A model generated the notes under the pieces. That model did no database searches. It had not been told where the DNA came from and saw only the letters and a program-made list of their open reading frames with translations. This document shows, piece after piece, positions 52,242-60,802 of a DNA stretch of 64,000 bases. Every line of letters begins with the position of its first letter. Positions within the stretch are counted from its first letter, which is position 1. The stretch is from Dehalococcoidia bacterium (lineage in GTDB: Bacteria; Chloroflexota; Dehalococcoidia; Bin125), in assembly GCA_022825855.1 (NCBI GenBank), contig JAJDWB010000010.1, forward strand, positions 62,001 through 126,000. The letters are read 5' to 3'. Both the position numbers and the translations under genes were made by a program.

Positions 52242-53164
52242 CAGAAGTAGCCCTCCCGCTTGCGATCTTCCATGGCGGCCTCGGAGAAGCGGTCGTCGGC
52301 GCGAGTCTCGCCGCGCTCGGTAATCCGCGTGGCTGCAATCTCGGAGACAACCTGCTCCAGAGTTTCGGCCTCGGAGAGGACGCCAGCGGTGCAGGTCATG
52401 TCGCCCACGGTGCGGAAGCGGACGCGGGCCGGGAAGGGCTCTTCGCCGGGCAGCCGGGGCACGAATTCGGAGACCGGGAAGAGCATCCGGTCGCGCTCGA
52501 ACATGTCGCGCTGGTGGGCGAAGTAGATCGAGGGAATTTCGAGATCTTCACGCTTGATGTACTGCCAGACATCGAGCTCGGTCCAGTTGGACAGCGGGAA
52601 GGCGCGGATGTGTTCGCCGCGGTTGAGTCGGCCGTTGTAGAGATTCCAGAGCTCGGGCCGCTGGTTGGACGGATCCCACTGTCCGAAGGCGTCGCGGAAG
52701 GAGAAGATGCGCTCCTTGGCGCGGGCCTTTTCCTCGTCGCGTCGGGCCCCGCCGAAGAGGGCGTCGAAGTGGTGCTCGGCGATCGCGTCGAGCAGGGTGA
52801 CGGTCTGTAGCCGGTTGCGCGACGCGCGCGGGCCGACTTCCTCAACCACGCGGCCGCGATCGATCGAGTCCTGCACCGAGGCGACGATCAGATCGACGCC
52901 GAGCTCGGCAGCGCGGCGGTCGCGGAAGTCGATCGCCTCGGGGAAGTTGTGGCCGGTATCGACGTGCATCACCGGGAAGGGGATGCGCGCCGGCCAGAAG
53001 GCCTTCTCGGCCAGCCGGAGCATGACAATCGAGTCCTTGCCGCCGGAGAAGAGCAGACAGGGTCGCTCGCACTCGGCCGCGACCTCTCGGATGATGTGGA
53101 TGGCTTCGGCCTCAAGCCAGGACAGGGTGTCCAGCGAGGCAGGCCGGGTGGCGGCTGTGGTCAT
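52241..53164 (-). CDS. cysD: Sulfate adenylyltransferase subunit 2
   Basis: 307 residues. ATP sulfurylase catalytic subunit of the PP-loop family: LFSGGKDSIVMLRLAEK (PP motif), HVDTGHNFPEAIDFRD, GGARRDEEKARAKERIFSFRD and RAFPLSNWTELDVWQYI. ATG 53164 is chosen; a TTG 18 bp upstream is less likely. First gene of the cysDN-tupABC run. An AT-rich stretch with an inverted repeat precedes it. Confidence 0.94.
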   Translation of the reverse strand: MTTAATRPASLDTLSWLEAEAIHIIREVAAECERPCLLFSGGKDSIVMLRLAEKAFWPARIPFPVMHVDTGHNFPEAIDFRDRRAAELGVDLIVASVQDSIDRGRVVEEVGPRASRNRLQTVTLLDAIAEHHFDALFGGARRDEEKARAKERIFSFRDAFGQWDPSNQRPELWNLYNGRLNRGEHIRAFPLSNWTELDVWQYIKREDLEIPSIYFAHQRDMFERDRMLFPVSEFVPRLPGEEPFPARVRFRTVGDMTCTAGVLSEAETLEQVVSEIAATRITERGETRADDRFSEAAMEDRKREGYF

Positions 53165-53204
53165 CGTCTTCTCGCAGTCCAAACCACACTATTACAACTA
53201 TCTT

Positions 53205-53217
53205 GGTAAACATTACC
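53205..53217. promoter_or_regulatory. Inverted repeat upstream of cysD (possible operator)
   Basis: GGTAA-ACA-TTACC, a perfect 5-3-5 palindrome in an unusually AT-rich 60-bp stretch between divergent cysD and the MOSC gene. The size fits a repressor site controlling sulfate or tungstate uptake genes. Confidence 0.4.
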
Positions 53218-53306
53218 TGCATACTGAGCTATGGACTATTGAGTAGCCTGCATCGCAGTGCCGCGAGACACAGAGGTCACGCGCACGCATGGGGAAGAGG
53301 CGCCAG

Positions 53307-54182
53307 ATGGCAGAACAATCAGTGGGCCGGGTGAGTCAACTCTGGCGCTATCCGGTCAAGTCGATGGCCGGCGAACAACTCTCGACCGCGCAGATCGACG
53401 GCAACGGCGTGGCTGGCGACCGAGGCTGGGCCGTGCGCGAAGTCGAGGCCGACGTCACCCGCAACGCACGGGAGATGCCGGCGCTGTTGCAGTTCGCCGC
53501 GTCGTACGCCGCGGATCCGAGCTTCTCACAGCGCTCGCCGGCGGTGACAATCACGACGCCGGAGAACGCCGAGGTGCGATCGGCCGACGCCGATCGCGAC
53601 GAGCGGCTGAGCGGGATTCTGGGCCGAGCGGTGATGCTGACACCGCTGCATCCTGCCGACGATCTGGCCTGGTACGCACGTGGTCAGATGCCGGAAGGCA
53701 TCGACCCGATGGCGGCGCTGCGTCAGTTGATGGGCATGGAGGAGGGCGATCCGCTGCCGGACTTCTCCGGCATCCCGGAAGCTCTCCAGAGTTTCTCGAC
53801 GCCGCCGGGCACGTACTTCGACTGCTACCCGATTCACATCATGACCACGTCATCGCTCGACACGCTGGCCGGCGTGGGCGGCGGCGACGACGTGGATGTG
53901 CGCCGCTTCCGTCCCAACGTGCTGATCGATACCGGCGACGCGGAGGGCCTGCTCGAGGTCGACTGGACCGGCAAGCGGCTGCGCCTGGGCGAGGTCGTGA
54001 TCGAGATGAAGACCACGACCGTGCGTTGCTCGGTGCCGGCGCACTCGCAGCGGGCCTTCGGCTCCAGCCGAGCCGTGGGCCGCGCGCTGATCGAGCACAC
54101 GAAGCAGCACCTGGGCAGCTATTGCAACGTCCTCGAAGGCGGGGCGGTCAACGTCGGCGACGAGGTTGAGCTGATCGACTAG
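53307..54182 (+). CDS. MOSC domain protein
   Basis: 291 residues. N-terminal beta-barrel MOSC_N-like region (LWRYPVKSMAGEQL), then the MOSC domain with DVRRFRPNVLID and a CSVPAHSQ segment supplying a conserved Cys. MOSC proteins transfer sulfur to, or use, molybdenum cofactor; a YcbX/MARC-like role is plausible. ATG 53307 is chosen for its AAGAGG site. A molybdenum/tungsten link to the adjacent tup genes is suggestive but unproved. The stop overlaps the convergent DUF3179 gene by 4 bp. Confidence 0.88.
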   Translation: MAEQSVGRVSQLWRYPVKSMAGEQLSTAQIDGNGVAGDRGWAVREVEADVTRNAREMPALLQFAASYAADPSFSQRSPAVTITTPENAEVRSADADRDERLSGILGRAVMLTPLHPADDLAWYARGQMPEGIDPMAALRQLMGMEEGDPLPDFSGIPEALQSFSTPPGTYFDCYPIHIMTTSSLDTLAGVGGGDDVDVRRFRPNVLIDTGDAEGLLEVDWTGKRLRLGEVVIEMKTTTVRCSVPAHSQRAFGSSRAVGRALIEHTKQHLGSYCNVLEGGAVNVGDEVELID

Positions 54183-55696
54183 CCGGCGGCCGGCACGTCG
54201 ACGACCTCGGTGTCGGGATGGAACGCCTGCCAGGCGAACCAGAAGTGGTCTGAGTGGATCACGCGGGTGAGTTGCGCGCCCTCGAGCTCGCCGCTGATCG
54301 CTCGACCGAAGATGTCCCAGGTTGAGCCGGTCTGCTCGTCCGTGAAGGTCTGCCCGAACGGGTCGGCGGGATTGGGCGCGAAGGTTAAGGCCTGGCCGTC
54401 GAAGGTCGTCTCAAACACAGCCGTGGCGCCGACCTCGCGCGCTTCGCTGATCACACTGGCGTCGAGCGCCGAGCGAGCGCCCGGGGTCCAGAACACGACC
54501 AGGTCGATGCCGTCGAAGCTGTCGTGTACGACCGGTTCGCCCTGCAGCAACGACCAGGAGTAGGCAATCGCCGCGCCCGACGGTCCCTCAATCGCGACCA
54601 CTCGCTCGATAGGCGGTAATCGGGGATCGATCGAATCGCGGTCGAAGAAGAAGCCGTAGGGGCCGCCGCCGTCAGTGGGGTTGTCGTAGCCGCGGTAGGG
54701 ATTCTGTCCATAGGAGCGGGTGAAGCCGGTCTCGCGCGAGAGGATCAGCGCGTCGGGATGGGCCGAGCGGAGCTGTCCGATGCTGACCACCGAGGCCGGC
54801 AGGTACGGCAGCCGCGCCCCGACCATCCGGCCGACGATCGCGCGCCCCGACGACTGTTGCCAGAGCGACTCCGTGTTGCGGTCGTACATGACCAGGTCGG
54901 AATTGCGCAGTAAACCGGAGACGCCGAACTGGTAGACCTCTGCGCCGATCTGCGACTCGAAGGCGATCGCCGTGTTGCAGAGCGGGCAGAAGGTCACTGC
55001 CACCGGAATCCCGCCGACGACGTCGTTGACGATCTCGTGCCAGGTGAGAATCTCGAGCGGGTAGCCTCGCACGTCGCCGTTGACGTTGATCTGGACCAGG
55101 GGGATGTCGTCGGCGTAGTAGGTCGAGGCTTCGTCGAGGGTCACGTAGCGCGGTGCCGTGAGCGCGGGGATGGCGTCGCGGCCGGCGCCCTGCGAGAGCT
55201 CGTTGAAGTCGACGATGCGAATGCCCCACTCGGTCGCCCAACCGGAACCGAATCGCTGAGGCCGCTCGCGGTCGCGGATGATGGCAATGCCCTCGGCGGT
55301 CTCGACGGCGTCGCGCGGGATGAAGGTCGGCGGCCCCGGATCGGCCTCGACAGTCTGCTGTGCTTGCTGAGCCTGTTGAACCGCTTGAGCTTGCTGGCTC
55401 TGCGAACCGTCCTGCGCCGCCTGTTGCGAGTCGAACGATTCGGCGGTGGTCTGCGACCCCGACTGATCCTGCGGGGCCTGTTCGGCTGCTTCCGGCGCCT
55501 CTTGCGACTGCTCTACGGACGGTTGAGATTCCTGCTGAGCGGTCTGCGCTTGCGGCCGCGCCTGCTGGATGTCGTCGTTGCAGGCGGAGGCGGCAAGCAG
55601 CACGGCCGTGACGGCGAGCAGGGCGAGCAAGCCGCTCGCGCGGAATCGGCTCAACAGGCGCAGGGAGTTTCGTATGCTCTGCATCAGCTTGAGCAT
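54179..55696 (-). CDS. DUF3179 lipoprotein
   Basis: 505 residues. Signal peptide with probable lipobox ASAC near residue 39, then a Gln/Ala/Glu-rich low-complexity linker (about 42-130), then the DUF3179 domain (about 140-500). Domain motifs: LVQINVNGDVRGYPLEIL, VTFCPLCNTAIAF (conserved Cys pair) and TRSYGQNPYRGYD. No known activity for DUF3179. ATG 55696 is used; a second ATG four codons later is equally possible. The linker resembles that of the zinc-binding lipoprotein at 56699. Confidence 0.85.
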   Translation of the reverse strand: MLKLMQSIRNSLRLLSRFRASGLLALLAVTAVLLAASACNDDIQQARPQAQTAQQESQPSVEQSQEAPEAAEQAPQDQSGSQTTAESFDSQQAAQDGSQSQQAQAVQQAQQAQQTVEADPGPPTFIPRDAVETAEGIAIIRDRERPQRFGSGWATEWGIRIVDFNELSQGAGRDAIPALTAPRYVTLDEASTYYADDIPLVQINVNGDVRGYPLEILTWHEIVNDVVGGIPVAVTFCPLCNTAIAFESQIGAEVYQFGVSGLLRNSDLVMYDRNTESLWQQSSGRAIVGRMVGARLPYLPASVVSIGQLRSAHPDALILSRETGFTRSYGQNPYRGYDNPTDGGGPYGFFFDRDSIDPRLPPIERVVAIEGPSGAAIAYSWSLLQGEPVVHDSFDGIDLVVFWTPGARSALDASVISEAREVGATAVFETTFDGQALTFAPNPADPFGQTFTDEQTGSTWDIFGRAISGELEGAQLTRVIHSDHFWFAWQAFHPDTEVVDVPAAG

Positions 55697-55741
55697 ATGC
55701 GGAGATCGACCGGTCGGGACGATCGGTCTGCGGAGGGGCGC

Positions 55742-56173
55742 ATGGCGGACGAGCCGGACGCGGACTGGCAGGCGGATCGCCGAGCCGTGCTCGAGGCGAA
55801 CCGCGCGTTCTACGAGGCGTTCAACGATCGGGATGTCGAAGCGATGGCCGACCTCTGGCTGCGCAGCGACGAGGTGACCTGCATTCACCCGCATCGCAAC
55901 GTGACCAGGGGTCACGCCGAGGTGCAGCGCACCTGGCGAGCAATCCTGACGAATCCCGACCAGCCCAAGATCGTCTTCGCCGCCGAGGATGCCCAGGTGG
56001 TCGGCGACATCGGGATCGTCGCCGGACGCGAAGTCGTGGCCGGCGTGCCGATCGTGGCGACCAACATCTATCAACGCTGCGACCGGGCCGACCTGAGCGA
56101 CAATGCCGACACGCCCGAGCAGACCTGGCTGCTGATCCACCATCACGGCAGCCCGGTGCTGCACCGCGACTAG
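55742..56173 (+). CDS. SnoaL-like/DUF4440 family protein
   Basis: 143 residues. NTF2-like fold: ANRAFYEAFNDRDVEAMADLWLRSDEVTCIHP cut to FNDRDVEAMADLW and CIHPHRNVTRGH, typical of the SnoaL_3/DUF4440 ketosteroid-isomerase-like group. C-terminal His-rich LIHHHGSPVLHRD could bind metal. GGAGGGG precedes the ATG. Upstream of bcp by 20 bp on the same strand; divergent from DUF3179. Confidence 0.8.
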   Translation: MADEPDADWQADRRAVLEANRAFYEAFNDRDVEAMADLWLRSDEVTCIHPHRNVTRGHAEVQRTWRAILTNPDQPKIVFAAEDAQVVGDIGIVAGREVVAGVPIVATNIYQRCDRADLSDNADTPEQTWLLIHHHGSPVLHRD

Positions 56174-56193
56174 TTCAGACGAAAGCGATCAAC

Positions 56194-56667
56194 ATGCCCG
56201 TCACACTTGCCAGGGGCGACCAGGCTCCGGACTTCCAACTCGCCGACCAGGACGGCAACCTGCACCGGCTGGCGGACTACGCCGGGCGGACGCTGGTGCT
56301 GTACTTCTATCCGCGCGACGACACGCCCGGATGCACCAAGCAGGCCTGCTCATTCCGCGACGACATGGAAGAGATTGAAGCGGAAGGCGCGGTCGTGCTC
56401 GGGGTCTCAACGGACGACGCGGAGTCGCACCGGAAATTCATCGCCAAGCACGAACTGAACTTCCCGCTGTTGGTTGACACCGAGGCCGAGGTGGCGACCC
56501 GCTACGGCGCATGGGGCGAGAAGGTGTTGTACGGGCGCAAGAGCATAGGCATGACCCGTGCTACATTCGTCATTGGACCGGACGGCGTGCTGACCAAGGT
56601 CTGGAAACGCGCCAAAGCGGCCGACCACGGTCAGGCGGTCCTCAAGGCCCTGCGGACAGGCCGCTAG
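56194..56667 (+). CDS. bcp: Thioredoxin-dependent peroxiredoxin (BCP type)
   Basis: 157 residues. Reduces hydroperoxides with electrons from thioredoxin or glutaredoxin. The peroxidatic Cys is in DDTPGCTKQACSFRDD near residue 45-50, with a resolving-type Cys five residues later, as in atypical two-Cys BCPs. Thioredoxin fold with TFVIGPDGVLTKVW near the C-terminus. Followed 31 bp later by the zinc-binding lipoprotein gene. Confidence 0.93.
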   Translation: MPVTLARGDQAPDFQLADQDGNLHRLADYAGRTLVLYFYPRDDTPGCTKQACSFRDDMEEIEAEGAVVLGVSTDDAESHRKFIAKHELNFPLLVDTEAEVATRYGAWGEKVLYGRKSIGMTRATFVIGPDGVLTKVWKRAKAADHGQAVLKALRTGR

Positions 56668-56698
56668 CAGTACACGGTCCGCCTAGATCGATTGTCCC

Positions 56699-59134
56699 AT
56701 GTCCCGGTTCTTCAGATTGGCGTTCGGCGCCATGATTGCGCTGTCCCTGGCGGCGGCGCTGATTGTCGGCTGTTCCGACGATGAACAGGAGCAGCCGCAA
56801 CAGCAGGTTGCACAGGAACAGGATCAGTCTCAACAGGACGGGCGCACCGTCGCCCAGGCTCAGGCCGCGCAACAGGACCAACAGGTCCAACAGGCTCAGC
56901 AGACCGATACCGGCGAGCCGCTGGAAGTGGTTGTTTCCACGCAGGTGATCGCGGACTGGGTCCGCCAGATCGGCGGCGAGCACGTCAGTGTCCGCGCGCT
57001 GGTGCCTGCGGGGGCAGACGCGCACACGATCGAGTTGAGCGTGACGGACATCCGCGCCATCGCGAATGCCGACCTCGTGGTCATCAACGGGGCTGGACTT
57101 GAGTCGGCATACGAAGACGCAATCCACGAGAACTCGGAGCACGTGCTCGAATTGACCGAAGCGATCGAGGACGCCGGCTTCGAGTTGGCCCCGTTCGGGG
57201 CGATGGAGCACGATCACGGGCAGCAAGACGAGGACGAGCATGCCCACGAGGATGAGGATGACCACGAACACGAGGACGAAGATCATCAGCAGCACGAACA
57301 AGACGAAGAAGACGAGCACGACGACGCACACGCTGCGACGCCAACCGGCCGGCTGCTGATCGCAGACTCGGCCGAGGCCGTCATTTCAGTCGTCGACCTG
57401 ATGAGCGAAGAGGTCGACCACGGCGCATTCGCCGTCGCCACGGTCAACGCCACCGTGAAGAACAGTCCTACCCACCGCTACGGGATCGTGCTGGCTCGCG
57501 GGCCGGAGGACGACGACGATCGCATCCACATCTTTGACGGCGGCGTCTTCCTGGTCGAGCACGACGATCACTACGACCTGTTCACCGAGCCGGTCTCCCG
57601 GCACTCGCTGGAGATCGTTGAAGAAGCGCCGATTCACTACGTCAACAGCTACGGCTGGACCACGATCTTCGCCGACGCCAGCGGTCACGTAATCCTGATC
57701 AATGAAGAGGAACTGACGCACGCTCAGGGCGACTACGAACCAATCGTGCTTGAGGCCGGGCCGCAGCACGGAGCCGGGCTGGTCATTTCAGAGGACCACG
57801 TCGTGGTCACGACCAAGAATCCCGACGACCCGAACGACCCGCTGCCGGTCGGCGTCGAGGTCTGGACGTTCGACGGGGACGTCGTCTACGACGCCAGCAA
57901 CGCCTCATGCCCCGGTATGCACGGCGAGGCGCACAGCGAGCATGGCGCGGTCTTTGGCTGCGTCGGCGGTGTGCTCTTCCTGCACGCCCACGACGGCGAG
58001 TACGAGCACGAGTTCATCGCCAACCCGCCCGAGATGCACGAAGCAGCGCGGATCGGCTCTGTCTACGGCCATCACCATCTGGAGCACTTCTTCGGCAGCG
58101 CTTCCTATCGCGGCGAGGCCGGCTGGAACTCCGACGGTATCTGGCTGATCGACGTGGTCTATGGCACGATGACCCGTGTCTTTGACGCGGGAACTCTGGC
58201 GGCCGTGATTGGCAATCACGGCGAGACGCTCTACTTGCTCGGCGCCGACGCAGTGCTCTACGCGCTCGACACACACGATGGTGAGATGATCGCCAGCGTC
58301 GAGATGGTCGGCGCCGGCGAGGCCGGCAGGCCCGGCATGATCGCCGTCGGCGAGTTTCTCTTCATCACCGATCCCAGCGACGGACACGTGCTGATGGTCG
58401 ACGGCCACTCGCTAGAGGTCGTCGAGGAATGGCACGTGGGCGGCGCGCCGAGTTCGCTCGCCTTTGTCGGTGTGGTCGACGCGGACGACGCGCCGCACGC
58501 CGGACACGACGACGACGAGATGCACGAAGACGACCACGACGAAGACGAGGACCACGAGCACGAACAAGACGAGGAGGACGACGATCACGGCGATGAAGAG
58601 GACGGCCACGGTCACGCCCACGACCATGGCGATGAGGACCCGCACTTCTGGTTCGACGCCGATCTGGTCGCGGTCGCGCTCGTTGCCATCGCCGATGAGC
58701 TCAGTCACCTGAATCCGGCCGCCGAGAGCGCCATCGCTGCGGGACTGGACCGCTACCTCGGCGAGGTCGAGGCAGCCGACGCCGAAGTGCGAGCGTTGCT
58801 GGCGGACATTCCCGACAGCCACCGGCTGCTGGTCACCTTCCACGACGCCTTCGGCTACTTCGCTCGACGCTACGGCCTGGAGATCGCCGGATTCGTGGTC
58901 GAGGGACCGGAGCAGGGCGTCAGCGCTGCCGCGTTGACCGAACTGATTGAGATCATCGAACACGAAGGCGTGCAGACGGTCTTCCACGAGCCGCAGTTCG
59001 ACTCGTCGATCCTCGACACGATCGCCGATGAAACCGGCGCCGCGCGCGGCATCATCTGGTCGCAGCCGACCGAGGACAATCCGACCTTCCTCGGCATCCT
59101 GCTCGGCAACGCGAGGGCCATTGCCGAACAGTAA
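56699..59134 (+). CDS. AztC/ZnuA-type zinc-binding lipoprotein with inserted AztD-like beta-propeller
   Basis: 811 residues, more than twice the normal ZnuA length. Signal peptide with lipobox IVGC (Cys25), a Gln-rich linker (27-70), then the first lobe of a zinc solute-binding protein (75-165) with a ligand-type His109. A His/Asp/Glu-rich stretch (170-212), a beta-propeller-like domain (about 214-590) and a second His/Asp-rich stretch (599-645) follow. The second lobe resumes at 647 with DPHFW (His649) and TFHDAF (His715). The propeller carries CPGMHGEA and a Cys pair (404, 421) that recall AztD, the periplasmic zinc chaperone. The usual fourth ligand region reads IIWSQPTED, without the expected LDP Asp. 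I infer a fused binding protein and chaperone for zinc uptake. Confidence 0.85.
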   Translation: MSRFFRLAFGAMIALSLAAALIVGCSDDEQEQPQQQVAQEQDQSQQDGRTVAQAQAAQQDQQVQQAQQTDTGEPLEVVVSTQVIADWVRQIGGEHVSVRALVPAGADAHTIELSVTDIRAIANADLVVINGAGLESAYEDAIHENSEHVLELTEAIEDAGFELAPFGAMEHDHGQQDEDEHAHEDEDDHEHEDEDHQQHEQDEEDEHDDAHAATPTGRLLIADSAEAVISVVDLMSEEVDHGAFAVATVNATVKNSPTHRYGIVLARGPEDDDDRIHIFDGGVFLVEHDDHYDLFTEPVSRHSLEIVEEAPIHYVNSYGWTTIFADASGHVILINEEELTHAQGDYEPIVLEAGPQHGAGLVISEDHVVVTTKNPDDPNDPLPVGVEVWTFDGDVVYDASNASCPGMHGEAHSEHGAVFGCVGGVLFLHAHDGEYEHEFIANPPEMHEAARIGSVYGHHHLEHFFGSASYRGEAGWNSDGIWLIDVVYGTMTRVFDAGTLAAVIGNHGETLYLLGADAVLYALDTHDGEMIASVEMVGAGEAGRPGMIAVGEFLFITDPSDGHVLMVDGHSLEVVEEWHVGGAPSSLAFVGVVDADDAPHAGHDDDEMHEDDHDEDEDHEHEQDEEDDDHGDEEDGHGHAHDHGDEDPHFWFDADLVAVALVAIADELSHLNPAAESAIAAGLDRYLGEVEAADAEVRALLADIPDSHRLLVTFHDAFGYFARRYGLEIAGFVVEGPEQGVSAAALTELIEIIEHEGVQTVFHEPQFDSSILDTIADETGAARGIIWSQPTEDNPTFLGILLGNARAIAEQ

Positions 59135-59156
59135 GCGGCGGCTAGGCTGAGGTGCG

Positions 59157-59732
59157 ATGACCGACCCACCGATCGCGCCTCAGCCCCGGCCGGCGAAGGA
59201 CCATCTGGTCTGGATTGACCTTGAAATGACGGGGCTCGATCCAGACAGGGACGTAATCATCGAGGCCGCCGTCCTGATCACGGACGGCAGCCTCAACGTC
59301 ATCGCCGACGGACCAGAGTTCGCCATTCACCGCACGGCCGAAGAACTCAGTGTGATGAACGAGTGGAACCGCCGTACCCACCACGGTTCGGGCCTGATCA
59401 AGCGAGTGCGCGCCTCGGACGTGACGATCGAACAGGCCGAGGAGGAAATCCTCGAGTTCGTGAGGCAGTGGACGGTCGAGGGCAAGTCTCCGCTCTGCGG
59501 CAACTCGGTGCATCAGGACAAGCGCTTCCTCTACGCCGAGATGCCGCGGCTGGTCGAATGGCTCAACTACCGGATCATCGACGTCTCGACGGTCAAGGAG
59601 CTGGCCCGCCGCTGGTACCCCGAGCTTGAAGAGTTCGTCAAGCAGGAGCGGCACCGGGCGATGGACGACATCCGCGAGTCGATCGACGAGCTGCGCTGGT
59701 ATCGGCAGCAGGTGTTCAAGCCAACGACGTAG
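59157..59732 (+). CDS. orn: Oligoribonuclease
   Basis: 191 residues. DEDDh 3'-5' exonuclease that degrades 2-5-nt RNAs and pGpG. Exo I is WIDLEMTGLD (Asp, Glu), Exo II has NSVHQDKRFL (Asp) and Exo III ERHRAMDDI (His, Asp). Length is typical. GAGG precedes the ATG. It separates the zinc-binding protein from the permease gene, which is on the opposite strand. Confidence 0.95.
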   Translation: MTDPPIAPQPRPAKDHLVWIDLEMTGLDPDRDVIIEAAVLITDGSLNVIADGPEFAIHRTAEELSVMNEWNRRTHHGSGLIKRVRASDVTIEQAEEEILEFVRQWTVEGKSPLCGNSVHQDKRFLYAEMPRLVEWLNYRIIDVSTVKELARRWYPELEEFVKQERHRAMDDIRESIDELRWYRQQVFKPTT

Positions 59733-59742
59733 CGCGGGCCGT

Positions 59743-60738
59743 TCAGCCGCGAGACACTATCCGCGCACCCACTCGGCAGCACGCACCCCAGCAGATCCCC
59801 CCGACGGAACAACAGGCCCCCCAGCACGTCCCGCCGATCCGTCGCCATCCACTCAAGGCCGGGGCGGCCCCCTCGCCATCGACAGACGCGGCCGCGGGCA
59901 GGCTGTCGCGCAAGCCTCGCGGGCTGAGGACAAACGACACGCCCATCAGGATCACGGCCGTCAGAATGATCGACGGACCGGCCGCCAGATCGAGGTAGAA
60001 GGACGCGTACAAGCCGATCACGGTCGACACGATCCCGACAAGCGTCGCCGTCAGCATCATCGTCGACAGCCGGCGGGTCAGCAGCGCCGCCGCCGCCGCA
60101 GGCGTGACCAGCATGGCGACGGCGAGGATCACGCCGACCAGGCGGAAGGCGACGACGGTAGCCAACGCGATCAGGACCAACAGCCCAATCTGCATGACGT
60201 TGACCGGCACACCGGAGACCGACGCCACCTCAGGGTCGTAGGCGGCAAAGCGAAGCTCTGGCAGGAAGGACAACACCAGCAGAGCCACCACCAGGGTCAA
60301 TGCCGCCATCACGATCAGGTCGGTCCAGGACGCCCCCAAGATGTGACCGACCAGCAGGCTGCCCAGGTCGATGGCGAACGTCCGCTGTCGGGAGATCAAG
60401 AGGACGCCAAGCGCGAAGAAGCCGGCGAACATGATCCCGATCGCCGTGTCCTCGCGCAGGCGGCCGCGCAGCGTCAGCACGGCCACGCCCAGCGCGGTCA
60501 GCACCGCCGCGACCCCGGCTCCGAGCGTGATCAGGACCGCCCCGCCGCCCAGGACCAGGGCGACTGCCGCGCCGGCGAGCTGCGTGTGCGCGACCGCGTC
60601 ACCGAGAAATGCCAGCCCCCGCAAGACCACGAACGCGCCAACCATGCCGGCCGCTACCGACACGATGATGCCGGCCAGCAGCGCGCGCCGCATGAACTCG
60701 AAGTCCCAGGGCTCCGTCAGCCACTCCACGGACGTCAC
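59743..60738 (-). CDS. Zinc/manganese-type ABC transporter permease with Cys-rich tail
   Basis: 331 residues, GTG start. Family ABC-3 permease (ZnuB/MntB/AztB type) with about eight transmembrane helices (about 20-275). RGLAFLGDAVAHTQLAG is the family's characteristic loop with conserved His, and FRLVGVILAVAMLVTPAAAAALL a later TM block, cut to LVGVILAVAMLVTPAAAA. The C-terminal about 50 residues are unusual: two 12-residue repeats with CWGACC. No ATPase gene of this transporter is present in the window. Likely partner of the AztC-AztD-like lipoprotein. Confidence 0.85.
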   Translation of the reverse strand: MTSVEWLTEPWDFEFMRRALLAGIIVSVAAGMVGAFVVLRGLAFLGDAVAHTQLAGAAVALVLGGGAVLITLGAGVAAVLTALGVAVLTLRGRLREDTAIGIMFAGFFALGVLLISRQRTFAIDLGSLLVGHILGASWTDLIVMAALTLVVALLVLSFLPELRFAAYDPEVASVSGVPVNVMQIGLLVLIALATVVAFRLVGVILAVAMLVTPAAAAALLTRRLSTMMLTATLVGIVSTVIGLYASFYLDLAAGPSIILTAVILMGVSFVLSPRGLRDSLPAAASVDGEGAAPALSGWRRIGGTCWGACCSVGGICWGACCRVGARIVSRG

Positions 60739-60802
60739 TTGCTAGCCGTCCCGCTGGGTACCATCTGCACAACCCCGCGGGACAGAGTGGTGAGGTGCTC
60801 CC

